Of a DNA stretch of 64,000 bases, positions 23,121 to 31,825 are shown piece by piece. A program made the translations under genes and the position numbers. The notes under the pieces are model-generated. The model worked only from the letters and a program-made list of their open reading frames with translations, had not been told where the DNA came from and made no database searches. Within the stretch, counting starts at the first letter, position 1; each line of letters opens with the position of its first letter. The stretch is from contig NZ_FMDM01000007.1 in assembly GCF_900090105.1 (NCBI RefSeq), positions 1 to 64,000 of the forward strand, written 5' to 3'. Origin of the DNA: Micromonospora humi. Its GTDB lineage: Bacteria > Actinomycetota > Actinomycetes > Mycobacteriales > Micromonosporaceae.

Positions 23121-23227
23121 CCGCCGGGAATCCCCGGCTTTGCTGTCAACCTCCCGTCACGCAGGGTGTTCTACTGATCCCTTCCGGTCGATAGCGTCGA
23201 GGCACTGCCGTCGACGAAGGGCCGACG

Positions 23228-23938
23228 ATGAACGACAACGGACACCCGCTCGACCGTCGGCGACTCCTCGCCGGCGCGGCGGCGGCCTCGGCGGTCACCC
23301 TGACCGGCCTGGCCGTCACCACCACCGGCGCCGCCGCGGCGGCACCGACCCGTACCGCACAGCCGCTGGTCGCCCGGGACCGGATCGCCACCGCCGCGCT
23401 GCGCGCACCCGACGGCGCCGCCCGGGCGGTCGGGATCCAGGCCGACTTCCACGCCCGGCTCACCGCCTGGCTGGCGTTCTGGTCGGCGAACTCGCCCCGC
23501 GCGTGGAGCTCTCCGGCGCACGTCGTCGCCCGGGTCGACCCGGCGGGCGACGCGCTGGTGCTGCACGCGATCCGCTACCGCCGCGACGACGAACTGCACG
23601 CCGGCTTCGCCGCCGCCCGGCGCGACGCCACGCACCTGGCCACCCTGGCCAGCCTGCACCATCACTTCCCGAGCGTGCGGGCCCGGCCGGACGGCACGGT
23701 CCGGGTCGGCGACGGTCCCGCCGGCTTCACCGGCGCACCCGACCAGGTGGCGTTCGCGGTCGCCGCCTGCCGCGAGCTGTGGGGCGACCCGGCGGCCACC
23801 GCCGGGCGCTGGCCGGAGAGCGCCGGCCGGGTCCTCGCCCGCGCCGGGCAACCCACCGACGCCGCCTCGCACCTCGGCTGGGCGGCCTTCACCCGGATCA
23901 GCCTGCGTCGCGGGCTGGGCACCGAATCGTACGAGTGA
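23228..23938 (+). CDS. Tat-exported protein of unknown function
   Basis: A 236-residue protein with a twin-arginine signal: DRRRLLAGAAAASAVTLTGL (9-28), followed by an Ala-rich region ending AAAAAP. The mature part is largely helical with His/Asp-rich patches (DDELHAGFAAARRDATHLAT, HHHFPS) but no known catalytic motif. Tat export suggests a folded or cofactor-bound cargo. It is first of three closely spaced genes: 13 bp to the 86-residue gene, then a 4-bp overlap to a cysteine-rich gene. The group may form a small metal- or cofactor-related system; that is inference. Confidence 0.55.
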   Translation: MNDNGHPLDRRRLLAGAAAASAVTLTGLAVTTTGAAAAAPTRTAQPLVARDRIATAALRAPDGAARAVGIQADFHARLTAWLAFWSANSPRAWSSPAHVVARVDPAGDALVLHAIRYRRDDELHAGFAAARRDATHLATLASLHHHFPSVRARPDGTVRVGDGPAGFTGAPDQVAFAVAACRELWGDPAATAGRWPESAGRVLARAGQPTDAASHLGWAAFTRISLRRGLGTESYE

Positions 23939-23951
23939 CCGGAGGTAGCAC

Positions 23952-24212
23952 ATGGCCCGCAACGAGTTCCGCTTCGTGGTCGACGGTGTCGACCTGACAG
24001 CCGACCAACAGACCCTGATCGCCGGCGAGATCCAGAAGGCCGGCCTGGCGGCGCTGCGTACCGCCAACGCCAAGCTCGTCAACCCGCTCACCCTCGGCCA
24101 CGGCAACATCCGGCTGCGCCCCGAGTGGTACGGGCTCTGGGTGCTCGACGGTCAGCTCGCGCAGGACCTCGGCCAGAAGATCAACGACATCGGGTTCTGG
24201 ATCCAGCGGTGA
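23952..24212 (+). CDS. 86-residue small protein, unknown
   Basis: A compact soluble protein (MARNEFRFVVDGVDLTADQQ at the start, ending INDIGFWIQR). It has beta-alpha-beta-like structure and no Cys, no signal peptide and no named domain that I recognise. GGAGG lies about 8 nt upstream of ATG 23952. The stop overlaps the next start as GTGA (24209-24212). Small size next to a Tat cargo and a Cys-rich protein is reminiscent of precursor or partner proteins in modification operons, but no leader/core pattern is visible. Confidence 0.5.
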   Translation: MARNEFRFVVDGVDLTADQQTLIAGEIQKAGLAALRTANAKLVNPLTLGHGNIRLRPEWYGLWVLDGQLAQDLGQKINDIGFWIQR

Positions 24213-24613
24213 CCGACGCCGCCCGATCCGCCGGCCCGCCGGAGCGGATGTGCCCGAGCACCCCGGCGTCCAACGCCACGGTGTTCCTCGGCATGATCAC
24301 TCCGGCGGGCCGGGTGGCCTACGTGACGCCGGCGGTACCGGCCGAGGTGGCGCTCGCCGGTGCCGACGACTCCGACGCGCCGATCGAGTCGCGGGTGCGC
24401 CTCGCCGGCCCCTGCGTCACCTCGTCCTGCGGCTTCTGGACCGGCTCGCACTGCGGGCTGGGCGCCAGGATGGCCGCCTCGTACGCCGAGACCGCGCCAC
24501 CGGCCGAGGAGACGCTGCCGAAGTGCGCGATCCGGCGTACCTGCCGGTGGTTCGCCGAGCAGGGGCCGGCGGCCTGCCCGGCCTGCTCGCACGTGGTCAC
24601 CGACGCCCGCTGA
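24209..24613 (+). CDS. cysteine-rich protein, possible metal or Fe-S binding
   Basis: A 134-residue protein with two Cys clusters: GPCVTSSCGFWTGSHC (C-x4-C-x6-C, about residues 71-86) and PKCAIRRTCRWF with AACPACSHVV (C-x4-C and C-x2-C, about 106-130). The array suggests zinc or an Fe-S cluster. A lone Cys also occurs near the N-terminus. No catalytic fold is recognised. It is translated from GTG 24209, overlapping the stop of the 86-residue gene, so all three genes 23228-24613 form one unit. Cytosolic. Confidence 0.55.
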   Translation: MTDAARSAGPPERMCPSTPASNATVFLGMITPAGRVAYVTPAVPAEVALAGADDSDAPIESRVRLAGPCVTSSCGFWTGSHCGLGARMAASYAETAPPAEETLPKCAIRRTCRWFAEQGPAACPACSHVVTDAR

Positions 24614-24672
24614 GCGCTTGACCTCGCCGCGCACCCTGGAACCGGGGCAGGGAACCCATGGAGGAGGACGTC

Positions 24673-24879
24673 ATGCGCTGGCTCATCATCATCCTCGTCA
24701 TCGTCGTGGTCGTGCTGGCGGCTCTGGCGTCCTGGCGCCGCGTCCGGCGCGAGCCGGGCGATCCGTCCGTCAAGGCCCGGGACCTCGCCGCGTCGGCCGA
24801 GGCGCGTCGTCGGCTCGACGACCACCGGAACCCGACGGACGGCAGCAACCTGCGCAGCAGCGGAGGCGGCAGCCTCTGA
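24673..24879 (+). CDS. small single-TM protein
   Basis: A 68-residue protein: N-terminal TM helix (MRWLIIILVIVVVVLAALAS), then a basic and polar cytosolic tail (RRVRREPGDPSVKARDLA). GGAGGAGG precedes ATG 24673 by 6 nt, so this ATG is preferred over the one at 24658. Function unknown; common type of actinobacterial mini-membrane protein. Confidence 0.5.
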   Translation: MRWLIIILVIVVVVLAALASWRRVRREPGDPSVKARDLAASAEARRRLDDHRNPTDGSNLRSSGGGSL

Positions 24880-24938
24880 TCCTCGCCGCGAATATGGCGT
24901 TCCGGGCTGTCGGAGGTGTCGACTAGCGTCAGGAGGTC

Positions 24939-27900
24939 ATGGAGCCGCGATTCGGCGAGGGGATCATCGGGCGGGAGCACCCGGCCGGGTTGCTGCGCGC
25001 CGAGGTGACGCGGGTGGTCGACAGCCACGGTGGTCTGGTCCTGGTCACCGGCGAGCCGGGCATCGGCAAGACCACCCTGGTCTCGGCCGCCGCCGACGAG
25101 GCCCGCCGGCGCGGGGCGCTGGTGCTCGGCGCCGCCTGCTGGGATTCCGACACCGCCCCCGACTACTGGCCCTGGGTGCAGGTGCTGCGCCGGCTGGCCC
25201 GGGCCACCGGTGACCCGGCACCGGCCCGGGAGGCCGCCGACGCCGGGCTGGCCGCCCTGCTCGGCGAGCGCGCCCTGGTCGGCGAGCGGGCCACGGTCGG
25301 CGAGCACGGAACCGGCGGCGACGATCCGGTCGAGCCGGGTGACGACGGCGAGCGGGCCGAGTTCGCCCGGCACGACGCGGTGACCAGCGCGCTGGTCGCG
25401 GTCGCCCAGCACCGGCCGGTCGTGGTGATCCTCGACGACCTGCACTGGGCCGATCCGGCATCGCTGCGGCTGCTCCAGTTCGCCACCCAGCACACCTGGT
25501 TCGAGCGGCTGCTGCTGATCGGCACCTACCGGGACGCCGAGGTCGAGGCCGGCGACCACCGGCTGCGGCCGCTGCTGCTGCCGTTGACCACCAAGGCCAC
25601 CACGGTGACGCTGACCGGCCTGGGCCGCGACGAGGTGGCGGCCCTGATCAGTCGCACCGCGGGCCGGGAGCCCGACGCGGGCCTCGTCGACGAGGTCCAC
25701 CGGCGCACCGGCGGCAACCCGTTCTTCGTCGAGCAGACCGCCCGGCTCTGGCACACCGACGGGCTCGCCGACACCATCGCCCCCGGCGTACGGGAGGCGG
25801 TGCGCCGCCGGCTCGACCAACTGCCCGCCCCGGTGGTCGAGGCGTTGACCGTCGCCGCCGTGCTCGGCCGGGAGTTCCACCGGCAGACGCTCGCCGCCTG
25901 CCTGCCGGGCCCGGCAGCGCAGGTCGACCGGCTGCTCGACCGGGCCGCCGCCGCCCGGCTGGTGCTGGCCCGGGGCGGCGGCCGGTTCGCCTTCGTGCAC
26001 GACCTGGTCCGCGAGACGCTCTACGACGGGCTGCCGGAGGGCGAACGCCGCGCCCGGCACGCCGCCGTGGTGCGGGCCGTCGACCGCTCCGACGCGCTCG
26101 CCGGCCGGCTCATCCCGGCCGACCTGGCCCGCCACGCCTGGCTCGCGGGCGCCGACCTCGATCCGGTACGCGCCGGTGACCTGCTGGTGGCCGCCGCACG
26201 GGACGCCGGTGGGCGGCTGGCGGTGGAGGAGTCGGTGCGGCACTTCCGGCGTGCGCTGCGCCGGACCGACGAGCCGGCCCGCCGGGTCCGGCTGCTGCTG
26301 GAGCTGGCCGGGCTGCTGCACCACGCGGGCACCCCGGGCGAGGCCGAACAACTGCTGGTCGACGCCGCCGCGCTCGCCCGTGGGCTGGCCGAGCCGGCGG
26401 TGCTGGCCCGGGTGGCGCTCACCGCCCGCAGCCAGCACTCGGCAACCCGCCGCCGCCTCGACGTCGACGCGCTGGTCCGGGAGGCGTACGCGCGCCTGAT
26501 CGGCCCGCCCGACCCGGATCGGTCGCCCCGTGCCCTGGTCACCGACCTGATCACCGCCACCGAGACGCTGGCCCGGCACGGGCGCGACGACGAGGCGCTC
26601 ACCTTCAGCCTGTGGGCCCGGCACGACACCACCTGGGGGCTCGGCACCGCGCAGGAGCGGGCCGTGGTCACCGCCGAGATCCGGGAGGTGGCCCGGCGCG
26701 GCGGCGACCGCGACACCGAGCTGTGGGCCACCTCGCTGCGCTGGGTGGCGTTGCTGGAGCTGGGTGACCCGGCCTACCGGCACGAGCTGGCGGCGTTCGT
26801 GGGCGGCTGCCGGGCGGGCGAGGTGGCCCGGCAGCGGATGGCGGCGGCCGTCGACAGCGGCATCATCGCCGCCTTCCGGGGCGACTTCGCCACCGCCGAG
26901 GCGAACTACGCCGAGATGGAGGGCTTCGGCGAGTGGGAGCACTCCGACCACGCCTTCATGGCGCACCACCTGCGCTGGTCCCTGTTGCTGCTGCGCGGCC
27001 GCCTCGCCGAGGCCGAGGCGCTTCTCGACCAGCCCGGCGTGGCCAACCATCCGCAGGTGGAGCTGTTGCGGGCGATCACCGCCGCCGAGCGCGGCGACAC
27101 GGCGACCCTGGTGCGGCTCACCGGCGCGATCGAGGCCGCGGGCACCGCGTACCCCCGACCGGTGTCGACGCTGTGGCTGCGGTCGCGGGCCCAGGCGGCT
27201 GCCGCGGACGGCGACCCCCGCCGCTGCGCCGAGGTGCGGGCGGCCCTGACGCCGCACCGGGGGCGGTGGATGGTCGCGCTCTTCGGCTGCGACATCGGCG
27301 GCCCGGTCGACCTCTGGCTGGCCGGGGTGGACGCCGCGGAGCGGAGGTGGGACGCCGCGGTCGCCGGCTACGCGGCGGCCCGGGACGCCGCCGACCGCCT
27401 CGACTCCCGTCCCTGGTCGGTGCGCGGCCGGGCCGGGCTGGTGACCGCGCTGCTCGGGCGCGACGGTCCGGGCGACGCGGCCGAGGCGGCTCGGGTGCGG
27501 GTCGAGACGGAGGCCGAGGCGCGTGAGCTGGGCATGACGCACGTGGTCGAGCGGCTGGGCGCGGTCGGGTCGGTGGTTGCTTCCGCCCGGGCGGCCGGCG
27601 CTGCGGGCCACGACGGCACCGGCTGGCGGGCCGGGCGGGATCGCGTGGTGGCTGCCTCCGGTGAGGACGCGTCCGGCGCGGTGGTGGCCGGCTTCCCCGC
27701 GCCGGCGTCGCCGGTCGGGGCCGCCGTGACGGTCGCTCCGGGCGGGGGCGTTCGGTCCGGCCCGGCAGGTGGTCCCGGCGTCAGCGGTTGGTCCGGTGTG
27801 GCGATCGGCGCGGCCACGGGCGATCGGTCCGGCTCGGCGGGCGATCGCGGTGCGGGCGGCGGCCCGGGCGCGGTAGGGGATCGCGGTGCGGGCGAGGCCG

Positions 27901-28457
27901 GTCGCGCGGGCCGGCCCGAGTTCTGCTTCGACGGGTCGGTGTGGCGGCTGGCCTGGGCCGGCGTGGTGGTGCACCTGCCCGACGCGAAGGGCCTGCACGA
28001 CCTGCGGTCGCTGCTGGGGCGACCCGGTGTCGACGTGCCCGCGGTGGAGTTGCTGGACCCGGCGGCCGGCGCGGAGCTGGTCGCCGCCCGTCGGCTCGGC
28101 GCCGACCCGGTGCTCGACGACGAGGCGAAGGCCCGCTACCGGCAGCACCTGCGGCGGCTCGACGACGAGATCGACCGGGCCGCGTCGCGCGACGACGAGC
28201 GACGGCTGGCCGCCCTGGACGCCGAGCGCGCGGCCCTGCTCGACGAGCTCCGTGCCGCCGCGGGGCTGGCCGGGCGCACCCGCCGCCTGGGCGACCAGGC
28301 CGAACGGGCGCGCAAGGCGGTGACCGGCCGGATCCGGGACACGCTCCGGCGGATCGAGCAGCGGCATCCCGGGCTCGCCGCCCACCTGCACGAGTCGGTC
28401 ACCACCGGCCGCACCTGCCGCTACCTGCCCGCCGTCCCGGTTGCCTGGCGCCTCTGA
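24939..28457 (+). CDS. large AAA/STAND ATPase of the LuxR/BTAD-associated type
   Basis: An 1172-residue regulator-like ATPase. N-terminal P-loop GEPGIGKTT (38-46) and Walker B VVILDDLHWADP, followed by RTGGNPFFVEQTARL, all typical of MalT/LuxR-family AAA-16 domains; then a TPR-like helical region with coiled segments. The C-terminus (about 990-1172) is a DAKGLHDLRSLL/winged-helix-like domain often found on actinobacterial ATPases instead of a LuxR HTH. A low-complexity Gly/Ala/Arg linker (about 890-985) and a short duplicated GERALVGERATVGEHG insert are present. AGGAGG precedes ATG 24939. Target unknown; downstream is a repeat-filled gap. Confidence 0.75.
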   Translation: MEPRFGEGIIGREHPAGLLRAEVTRVVDSHGGLVLVTGEPGIGKTTLVSAAADEARRRGALVLGAACWDSDTAPDYWPWVQVLRRLARATGDPAPAREAADAGLAALLGERALVGERATVGEHGTGGDDPVEPGDDGERAEFARHDAVTSALVAVAQHRPVVVILDDLHWADPASLRLLQFATQHTWFERLLLIGTYRDAEVEAGDHRLRPLLLPLTTKATTVTLTGLGRDEVAALISRTAGREPDAGLVDEVHRRTGGNPFFVEQTARLWHTDGLADTIAPGVREAVRRRLDQLPAPVVEALTVAAVLGREFHRQTLAACLPGPAAQVDRLLDRAAAARLVLARGGGRFAFVHDLVRETLYDGLPEGERRARHAAVVRAVDRSDALAGRLIPADLARHAWLAGADLDPVRAGDLLVAAARDAGGRLAVEESVRHFRRALRRTDEPARRVRLLLELAGLLHHAGTPGEAEQLLVDAAALARGLAEPAVLARVALTARSQHSATRRRLDVDALVREAYARLIGPPDPDRSPRALVTDLITATETLARHGRDDEALTFSLWARHDTTWGLGTAQERAVVTAEIREVARRGGDRDTELWATSLRWVALLELGDPAYRHELAAFVGGCRAGEVARQRMAAAVDSGIIAAFRGDFATAEANYAEMEGFGEWEHSDHAFMAHHLRWSLLLLRGRLAEAEALLDQPGVANHPQVELLRAITAAERGDTATLVRLTGAIEAAGTAYPRPVSTLWLRSRAQAAAADGDPRRCAEVRAALTPHRGRWMVALFGCDIGGPVDLWLAGVDAAERRWDAAVAGYAAARDAADRLDSRPWSVRGRAGLVTALLGRDGPGDAAEAARVRVETEAEARELGMTHVVERLGAVGSVVASARAAGAAGHDGTGWRAGRDRVVAASGEDASGAVVAGFPAPASPVGAAVTVAPGGGVRSGPAGGPGVSGWSGVAIGAATGDRSGSAGDRGAGGGPGAVGDRGAGEAGRAGRPEFCFDGSVWRLAWAGVVVHLPDAKGLHDLRSLLGRPGVDVPAVELLDPAAGAELVAARRLGADPVLDDEAKARYRQHLRRLDDEIDRAASRDDERRLAALDAERAALLDELRAAAGLAGRTRRLGDQAERARKAVTGRIRDTLRRIEQRHPGLAAHLHESVTTGRTCRYLPAVPVAWRL

Positions 28458-28515
28458 CCCGCCGCTGGCGCCCACCCCGCGCGGGTGGAACGGCAGAGGG
28501 GTGGCACGGCGCGCC

Positions 28516-28609
28516 ACACACCCATGGCGTTCCACTCGGGACCCGTCCGGGCGGTGAGTGGAACGCCATGGGTGTGTCGTGAGCCGATGGACACCCATGG
28601 CGTTCCACC
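28516..28609. repeat. 22-bp perfect inverted repeat plus third copy
   Basis: Arm 28516-28537 and its exact complement 28556-28577 (core ACACCCATGGCGTTCCAC), loop of 18 bases, and a third direct copy of 18 bases at 28591-28608. The stem is far longer than needed for a terminator and lies in the 300-bp gap between the ATPase gene and the ABC operon, with no gene there. Likely a dispersed palindromic element. Confidence 0.7.
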
Positions 28610-28656
28610 GGCCGCCGGACGACCGATTGCGGCGGCGCACCCGTGGGAGCGGTCGG

Positions 28657-28714
28657 GTGATCAAGGAGTTCGCGTCACCGCGGAGATCGACTCCGACGCG
28701 AACTCCTTGATCAC
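28657..28714. repeat. 20-bp perfect inverted repeat
   Basis: GTGATCAAGGAGTTCGCGTC (28657-28676) and its exact complement (28695-28714), 18-base loop. Unrelated in sequence to the 28516 repeat. It lies after the convergent ABC operon end and may act as a terminator, but perfect long arms suggest a mobile or conserved palindrome; similar GTGATCAAG-type palindromes occur in Micromonospora intergenic DNA as I recall. Confidence 0.65.
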
Positions 28715-28757
28715 ACCGAAGGAGGGGTCCGGTAGGTGGAGGAGGGGTGGGACGGGG

Positions 28758-29615
28758 TCAGCGGCGGTTGTAACGCCGCATGGTCAGGGTGCCGAAGACC
28801 ACCACGAAGCCGGCGCTCCACAGCAGCAGCCACATCGTGTTCGTGGCGTCCGTGGAGCCGGCCATCGCGGCGCGTACCGAGGCGACCAGGTGGGTGACCG
28901 GGTTGACCTTCACGAACGCCTGCAACCAGCCGGGCATGGTGGCCGGCTCGACGAAGACGTTGCTCAGGAACGTCAGTGGGAACAGCACCATCATGCTGAC
29001 GCCCATCACCGACTTCTCGCTGCGCAGCACCAGGCCGAAGAACGTCCACACCCAGGAGAACGCGAACGAGAAGACCACCAGCAGGCCGATCCCGGCGAGC
29101 ACCCCGAGCAGGCCGCCGTCGGGACGGAACCCGAGCACCAGCCCCACGGCCAGGATGACCACCGCGGCCAGGATGTAGCGGAGCACGTCGCCGAAGATCA
29201 TGCCGACCAGCGCCGCCGGCCGCCACACCGGCAGGGTACGGATCCGGTCGAAGACGCCCTTCTCGATGTCGTTGTTCAACCCGACCCCGGTGTACATCGT
29301 GATCATCACGACGCTGGTGACCATGATGCCGGGCAGGAAGAACTGCAGGTACGCCCGCGGGCTGTCGGCGAGCGCGCCGCCGAACAGGTAGGTGAACATC
29401 AGCACCATGATGATCGGGAACGCGGTCACGTCGAACAACTGCTCCGGCACGTGCTTGATCTTCAGCACGGCCCGCCAGCCGAACGTCAACGACGCCGACA
29501 GCGCGCTCGGCCGGGCCGGCCGCTCCCCGGGCGCCAGCACGGTGGCCAGCGCCTCGGTCGACGGTACGTAGACCGACGGCGCCCGCCCGGTCGTGGTGGT
29601 CGCGGTGTCGCTCAT
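28758..29615 (-). CDS. ABC-2 type permease (DrrB-like)
   Basis: A 285-residue permease with about six TM helices: [116 protein letters not shown] is the family's conserved cytoplasmic loop (DrrB/NodJ type), and [14 protein letters not shown] follows. It exports an unknown compound with the ATPase next door. The ATG (29613-29615) overlaps the ATPase stop as ATGA, so the pair is translationally coupled. Confidence 0.85.
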   Translation of the reverse strand: MSDTATTTTGRAPSVYVPSTEALATVLAPGERPARPSALSASLTFGWRAVLKIKHVPEQLFDVTAFPIIMVLMFTYLFGGALADSPRAYLQFFLPGIMVTSVVMITMYTGVGLNNDIEKGVFDRIRTLPVWRPAALVGMIFGDVLRYILAAVVILAVGLVLGFRPDGGLLGVLAGIGLLVVFSFAFSWVWTFFGLVLRSEKSVMGVSMMVLFPLTFLSNVFVEPATMPGWLQAFVKVNPVTHLVASVRAAMAGSTDATNTMWLLLWSAGFVVVFGTLTMRRYNRR

Positions 29616-30625
29616 CGCGCCGCCTCCAGTGCGTCGTCCCGCTCGTCGGTCGCGACGGCCGGGTGGTCGGTCAGGGCCAGGAACACCTCGTCCAGGCTGG
29701 GCTGGCCGAGGGAGAAGTCGTCCACCACGATGCCGGCGCGGGCCAGCTCGCCCAGCGCGCGGGCGGCCTGCTCGCCGGCCTCCAGGTCGGTGCCGTCCTC
29801 GCCGACCCGGGCGGTCAGCGCCACCGGGTCCGCCGCGAGCTGCACCGGCACCTGCAGCGCAGTCCGCAGCACCTGCTCGGCCCGGGGTCGCTGCCCCGCG
29901 TCGCGCAGTCGCACGTGGACGGTGCCGGAGCCGACCGACGACTTCAACTCGCCCGGGGTGCCCTCCGCGATCACCCGGCCGTGGTCGACCACCGCGATCC
30001 GCCCGGCGAGCTGGTCCGCCTCGTCCAGGTATTGCGTGGTCAGCAGCACCGTGGTGCCGTGCGCCACCACCGCCCGGACGATCTCCCACACCTGGTTGCG
30101 GCTGCGCGGGTCCAGCCCGGTGGTGGGCTCGTCCAGGAACAGCAGGTCCGGCGTGTTCAGGATGCTCGCCGCGATGTCGATGCGCCGCCGCATCCCGCCG
30201 GAGTATTTCTTCACCTGCCGGCCGGCCGCCTCGGTCAGCCCGAACGCGGCGAGCAGCGCCTCGGCCCGCTCCCGTGCCGCCGGGCGGGCCAGCCCGAGCA
30301 GCCGGCCGAGCAGGACCAGGTTCTCCGCCCCGGTCAGGTCCTCGTCCAGCGAGGCGTACTGACCGGTCAGGCTCATCCGGGCGCGCACCGCGTCGGCCTC
30401 GGTGACGACGTCGTGGCCGAAGACCCGGGCCGTGCCGGCGTCGGGACGCAGCAGCGTCGCCAGCACCCGCACGGCGGTGGTCTTGCCGGCGCCGTTGGGC
30501 CCGAGCATCCCGTACACGGTGCCGGCGGGGACCCGCAGGTCCAGGCCGTCGAGCGCCCTGGTCGAGCCGAACGACCGGACCAGGCCGTCGGCCTCGACGG
30601 CCAGGCCGGTGTTCCGGTTACTCAT
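29612..30625 (-). CDS. ABC transporter ATP-binding protein (DrrA-like)
   Basis: A 337-residue ATPase from ATG 30625 (an ATG at 30631 would give 339). Walker A GPNGAGKT, signature YSGGM, Walker B LLFLDEPT followed by [10 protein letters not shown], and a C-terminal domain of about 110 residues typical of DrrA/daunorubicin-resistance ATPases. GAGAGG lies 8 nt before ATG 30625. It energises the DrrB-like permease encoded immediately downstream. No polyketide cluster is nearby, so the natural substrate is open. Cytosolic face of the membrane. Confidence 0.88.
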   Translation of the reverse strand: MSNRNTGLAVEADGLVRSFGSTRALDGLDLRVPAGTVYGMLGPNGAGKTTAVRVLATLLRPDAGTARVFGHDVVTEADAVRARMSLTGQYASLDEDLTGAENLVLLGRLLGLARPAARERAEALLAAFGLTEAAGRQVKKYSGGMRRRIDIAASILNTPDLLFLDEPTTGLDPRSRNQVWEIVRAVVAHGTTVLLTTQYLDEADQLAGRIAVVDHGRVIAEGTPGELKSSVGSGTVHVRLRDAGQRPRAEQVLRTALQVPVQLAADPVALTARVGEDGTDLEAGEQAARALGELARAGIVVDDFSLGQPSLDEVFLALTDHPAVATDERDDALEAAR

Positions 30626-30654
30626 GATCATTACCTCTCTGCAGTGGGTGGTTC

Positions 30655-31209
30655 TCAGCAGGCGTACGGGCGTGCCGCGCGACCCTCACGCAACGCCAGA
30701 CCCCACCAGCACAGCTCGTCGAGGAGCACCCGGACGTCCTGCCGGAGTCGTTCCTCGCCGTGCCCGGTGGGCTCGCCGTCGAGCAGGTCGACGCCGACGG
30801 TGTCCCGCACGGTCATCGCGTGCAGCGCGGTGAAGACCGTCCGGAGCTGGTCGACCGCGTGCAGGCCGACCGACCGGCAGCCGTACGACACGAAGCCGAC
30901 CGGCTTGGCCTGCCACTCGTCGTACGCGAAGTCGATCGCCTGTTTCAACGAGGCCGGGAAGCTGTGGTTGTACTCCGGGGTGACCACGACGAACGCCTCG
31001 GCCGCCGCCACCTGCCCGACGAACTCCCGCATCGCCGGCGTGGGCTCGGCGGGCAGCGCGGTCGGGAAGGCGTACCCGGCCAGGTCCAGCTCCTGCACGA
31101 CCAGACCGGCCCGGCCGCGGGCCTGGGCGGCGAACCAGCGACCGATCCGGTCGCCGACCCGCCCCTCCCGGGTGCTGCCGATGATCACGGCGAGCCGTAA
31201 CGGCGTCAT
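30655..31209 (-). CDS. NADPH-dependent FMN reductase
   Basis: A 184-residue flavodoxin-like reductase. Start [20 protein letters not shown] carries the GSxRxxR FMN-phosphate site, and [20 protein letters not shown] is the hallmark PEYNxSxPxxLKNxxD segment of SsuE/YieF/ArsH-type enzymes. It reduces FMN or quinones with NADPH. ATG 31209 is chosen; an upstream start adds nine non-conserved residues. It lies just upstream of the DrrAB pair on the same strand. A 37-bp perfect palindrome sits in the divergent gap to the GNAT gene. Confidence 0.85.
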   Translation of the reverse strand: MTPLRLAVIIGSTREGRVGDRIGRWFAAQARGRAGLVVQELDLAGYAFPTALPAEPTPAMREFVGQVAAAEAFVVVTPEYNHSFPASLKQAIDFAYDEWQAKPVGFVSYGCRSVGLHAVDQLRTVFTALHAMTVRDTVGVDLLDGEPTGHGEERLRQDVRVLLDELCWWGLALREGRAARPYAC

Positions 31210-31247
31210 GCCACCCTCCCTCGCTGCCGGCCTCACCCCACAGGCGC

Positions 31248-31284
31248 CAGAAGGCCCGCCAGATCAGATCTGGCGGGCCTTCTG
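31248..31284. promoter_or_regulatory. 37-bp perfect palindrome in a divergent promoter region
   Basis: 18-bp arms (31248-31265, CAGAAGGCCCGCCAGATC, and 31267-31284) around a single central A. It lies between the divergent FMN reductase (start 31209) and GNAT (start 31312) genes, so it cannot be a terminator for either. Best read as an operator for a dimeric or tetrameric regulator, or a cruciform/REP-like element. Core resembles ATC-A-GAT half-sites. Confidence 0.6.
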
Positions 31285-31311
31285 TCAGGGGTTCCTGGTC
31301 CAATCGGCGGC

Positions 31312-31812
31312 ATGACCGAGGTACGCATCATCCGGTGGAGCACCGACGACCTGGCGCTGCTGCAGGCGCTGAACACCCCCGAGGTGCGGGCGCACACCGG
31401 CGGCCCGGAGACGGACGACCAGGTCCGCGCCCGGCACGAGCGTTACGTGCGTGGCCCCGGCCCGCGCAGCGGGAACATGTTCGCCGTGGTCGCACCGGAC
31501 GGCACGAAGGTGGGCAGCGTCGGCTTCTGGCCCCGCGACTGGCACGACGAGCCGGTCTACGAGATGGGGTGGGCGGTGCTCCCCGAGCACCAGGGTCGGG
31601 GCGTGGCCACCGCCGCGGTGCGCGCGGTGGTGGCGGCTGCCTCGGCGGCGGGCGACCGGCGCCACGCGCACGCCTACCCGTCGGTGGACAACCCGGCGTC
31701 GAACGCGGTCTGCCGCCGGGCCGGGTTCACGCTGCTCGGCGAGACCGAGTTCGAATACCCGCCGGGCAGCCTGATGCGCTCGAACGACTGGCGGATCGAC
31801 CTGACCCGCTGA
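31312..31812 (+). CDS. GNAT acetyltransferase (RimJ/RimL type)
   Basis: A 166-residue GNAT enzyme: acetyl-CoA loop EHQGRGVATAAV (92-103; QGRGVAT 94-100), the preceding beta-bulge VYEMGWAVLP, and late VDNPASNAVCRRAGFTLLGE, typical of RimJ/RimL-like proteins that acetylate amino groups of proteins or small molecules. Substrate unknown. The 37-bp palindrome is 28 bp upstream of ATG 31312. Confidence 0.85.
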   Translation: MTEVRIIRWSTDDLALLQALNTPEVRAHTGGPETDDQVRARHERYVRGPGPRSGNMFAVVAPDGTKVGSVGFWPRDWHDEPVYEMGWAVLPEHQGRGVATAAVRAVVAAASAAGDRRHAHAYPSVDNPASNAVCRRAGFTLLGETEFEYPPGSLMRSNDWRIDLTR

Positions 31813-31825
31813 CCCGGGCGGCCGG

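Noticed and set aside
24597..28664. Very long minus-strand open frame (1355 codons) opposite the AAA ATPase gene
   Set aside because: Shadow of the GC-rich coding strand: no domain, skewed low-complexity composition, no ribosome site; the plus-strand protein has clear motifs.
28758..30625. Anthracycline resistance locus linked to a polyketide cluster
   Set aside because: DrrAB-like ATPase and permease alone do not define this; no PKS, NRPS or tailoring genes accompany them.
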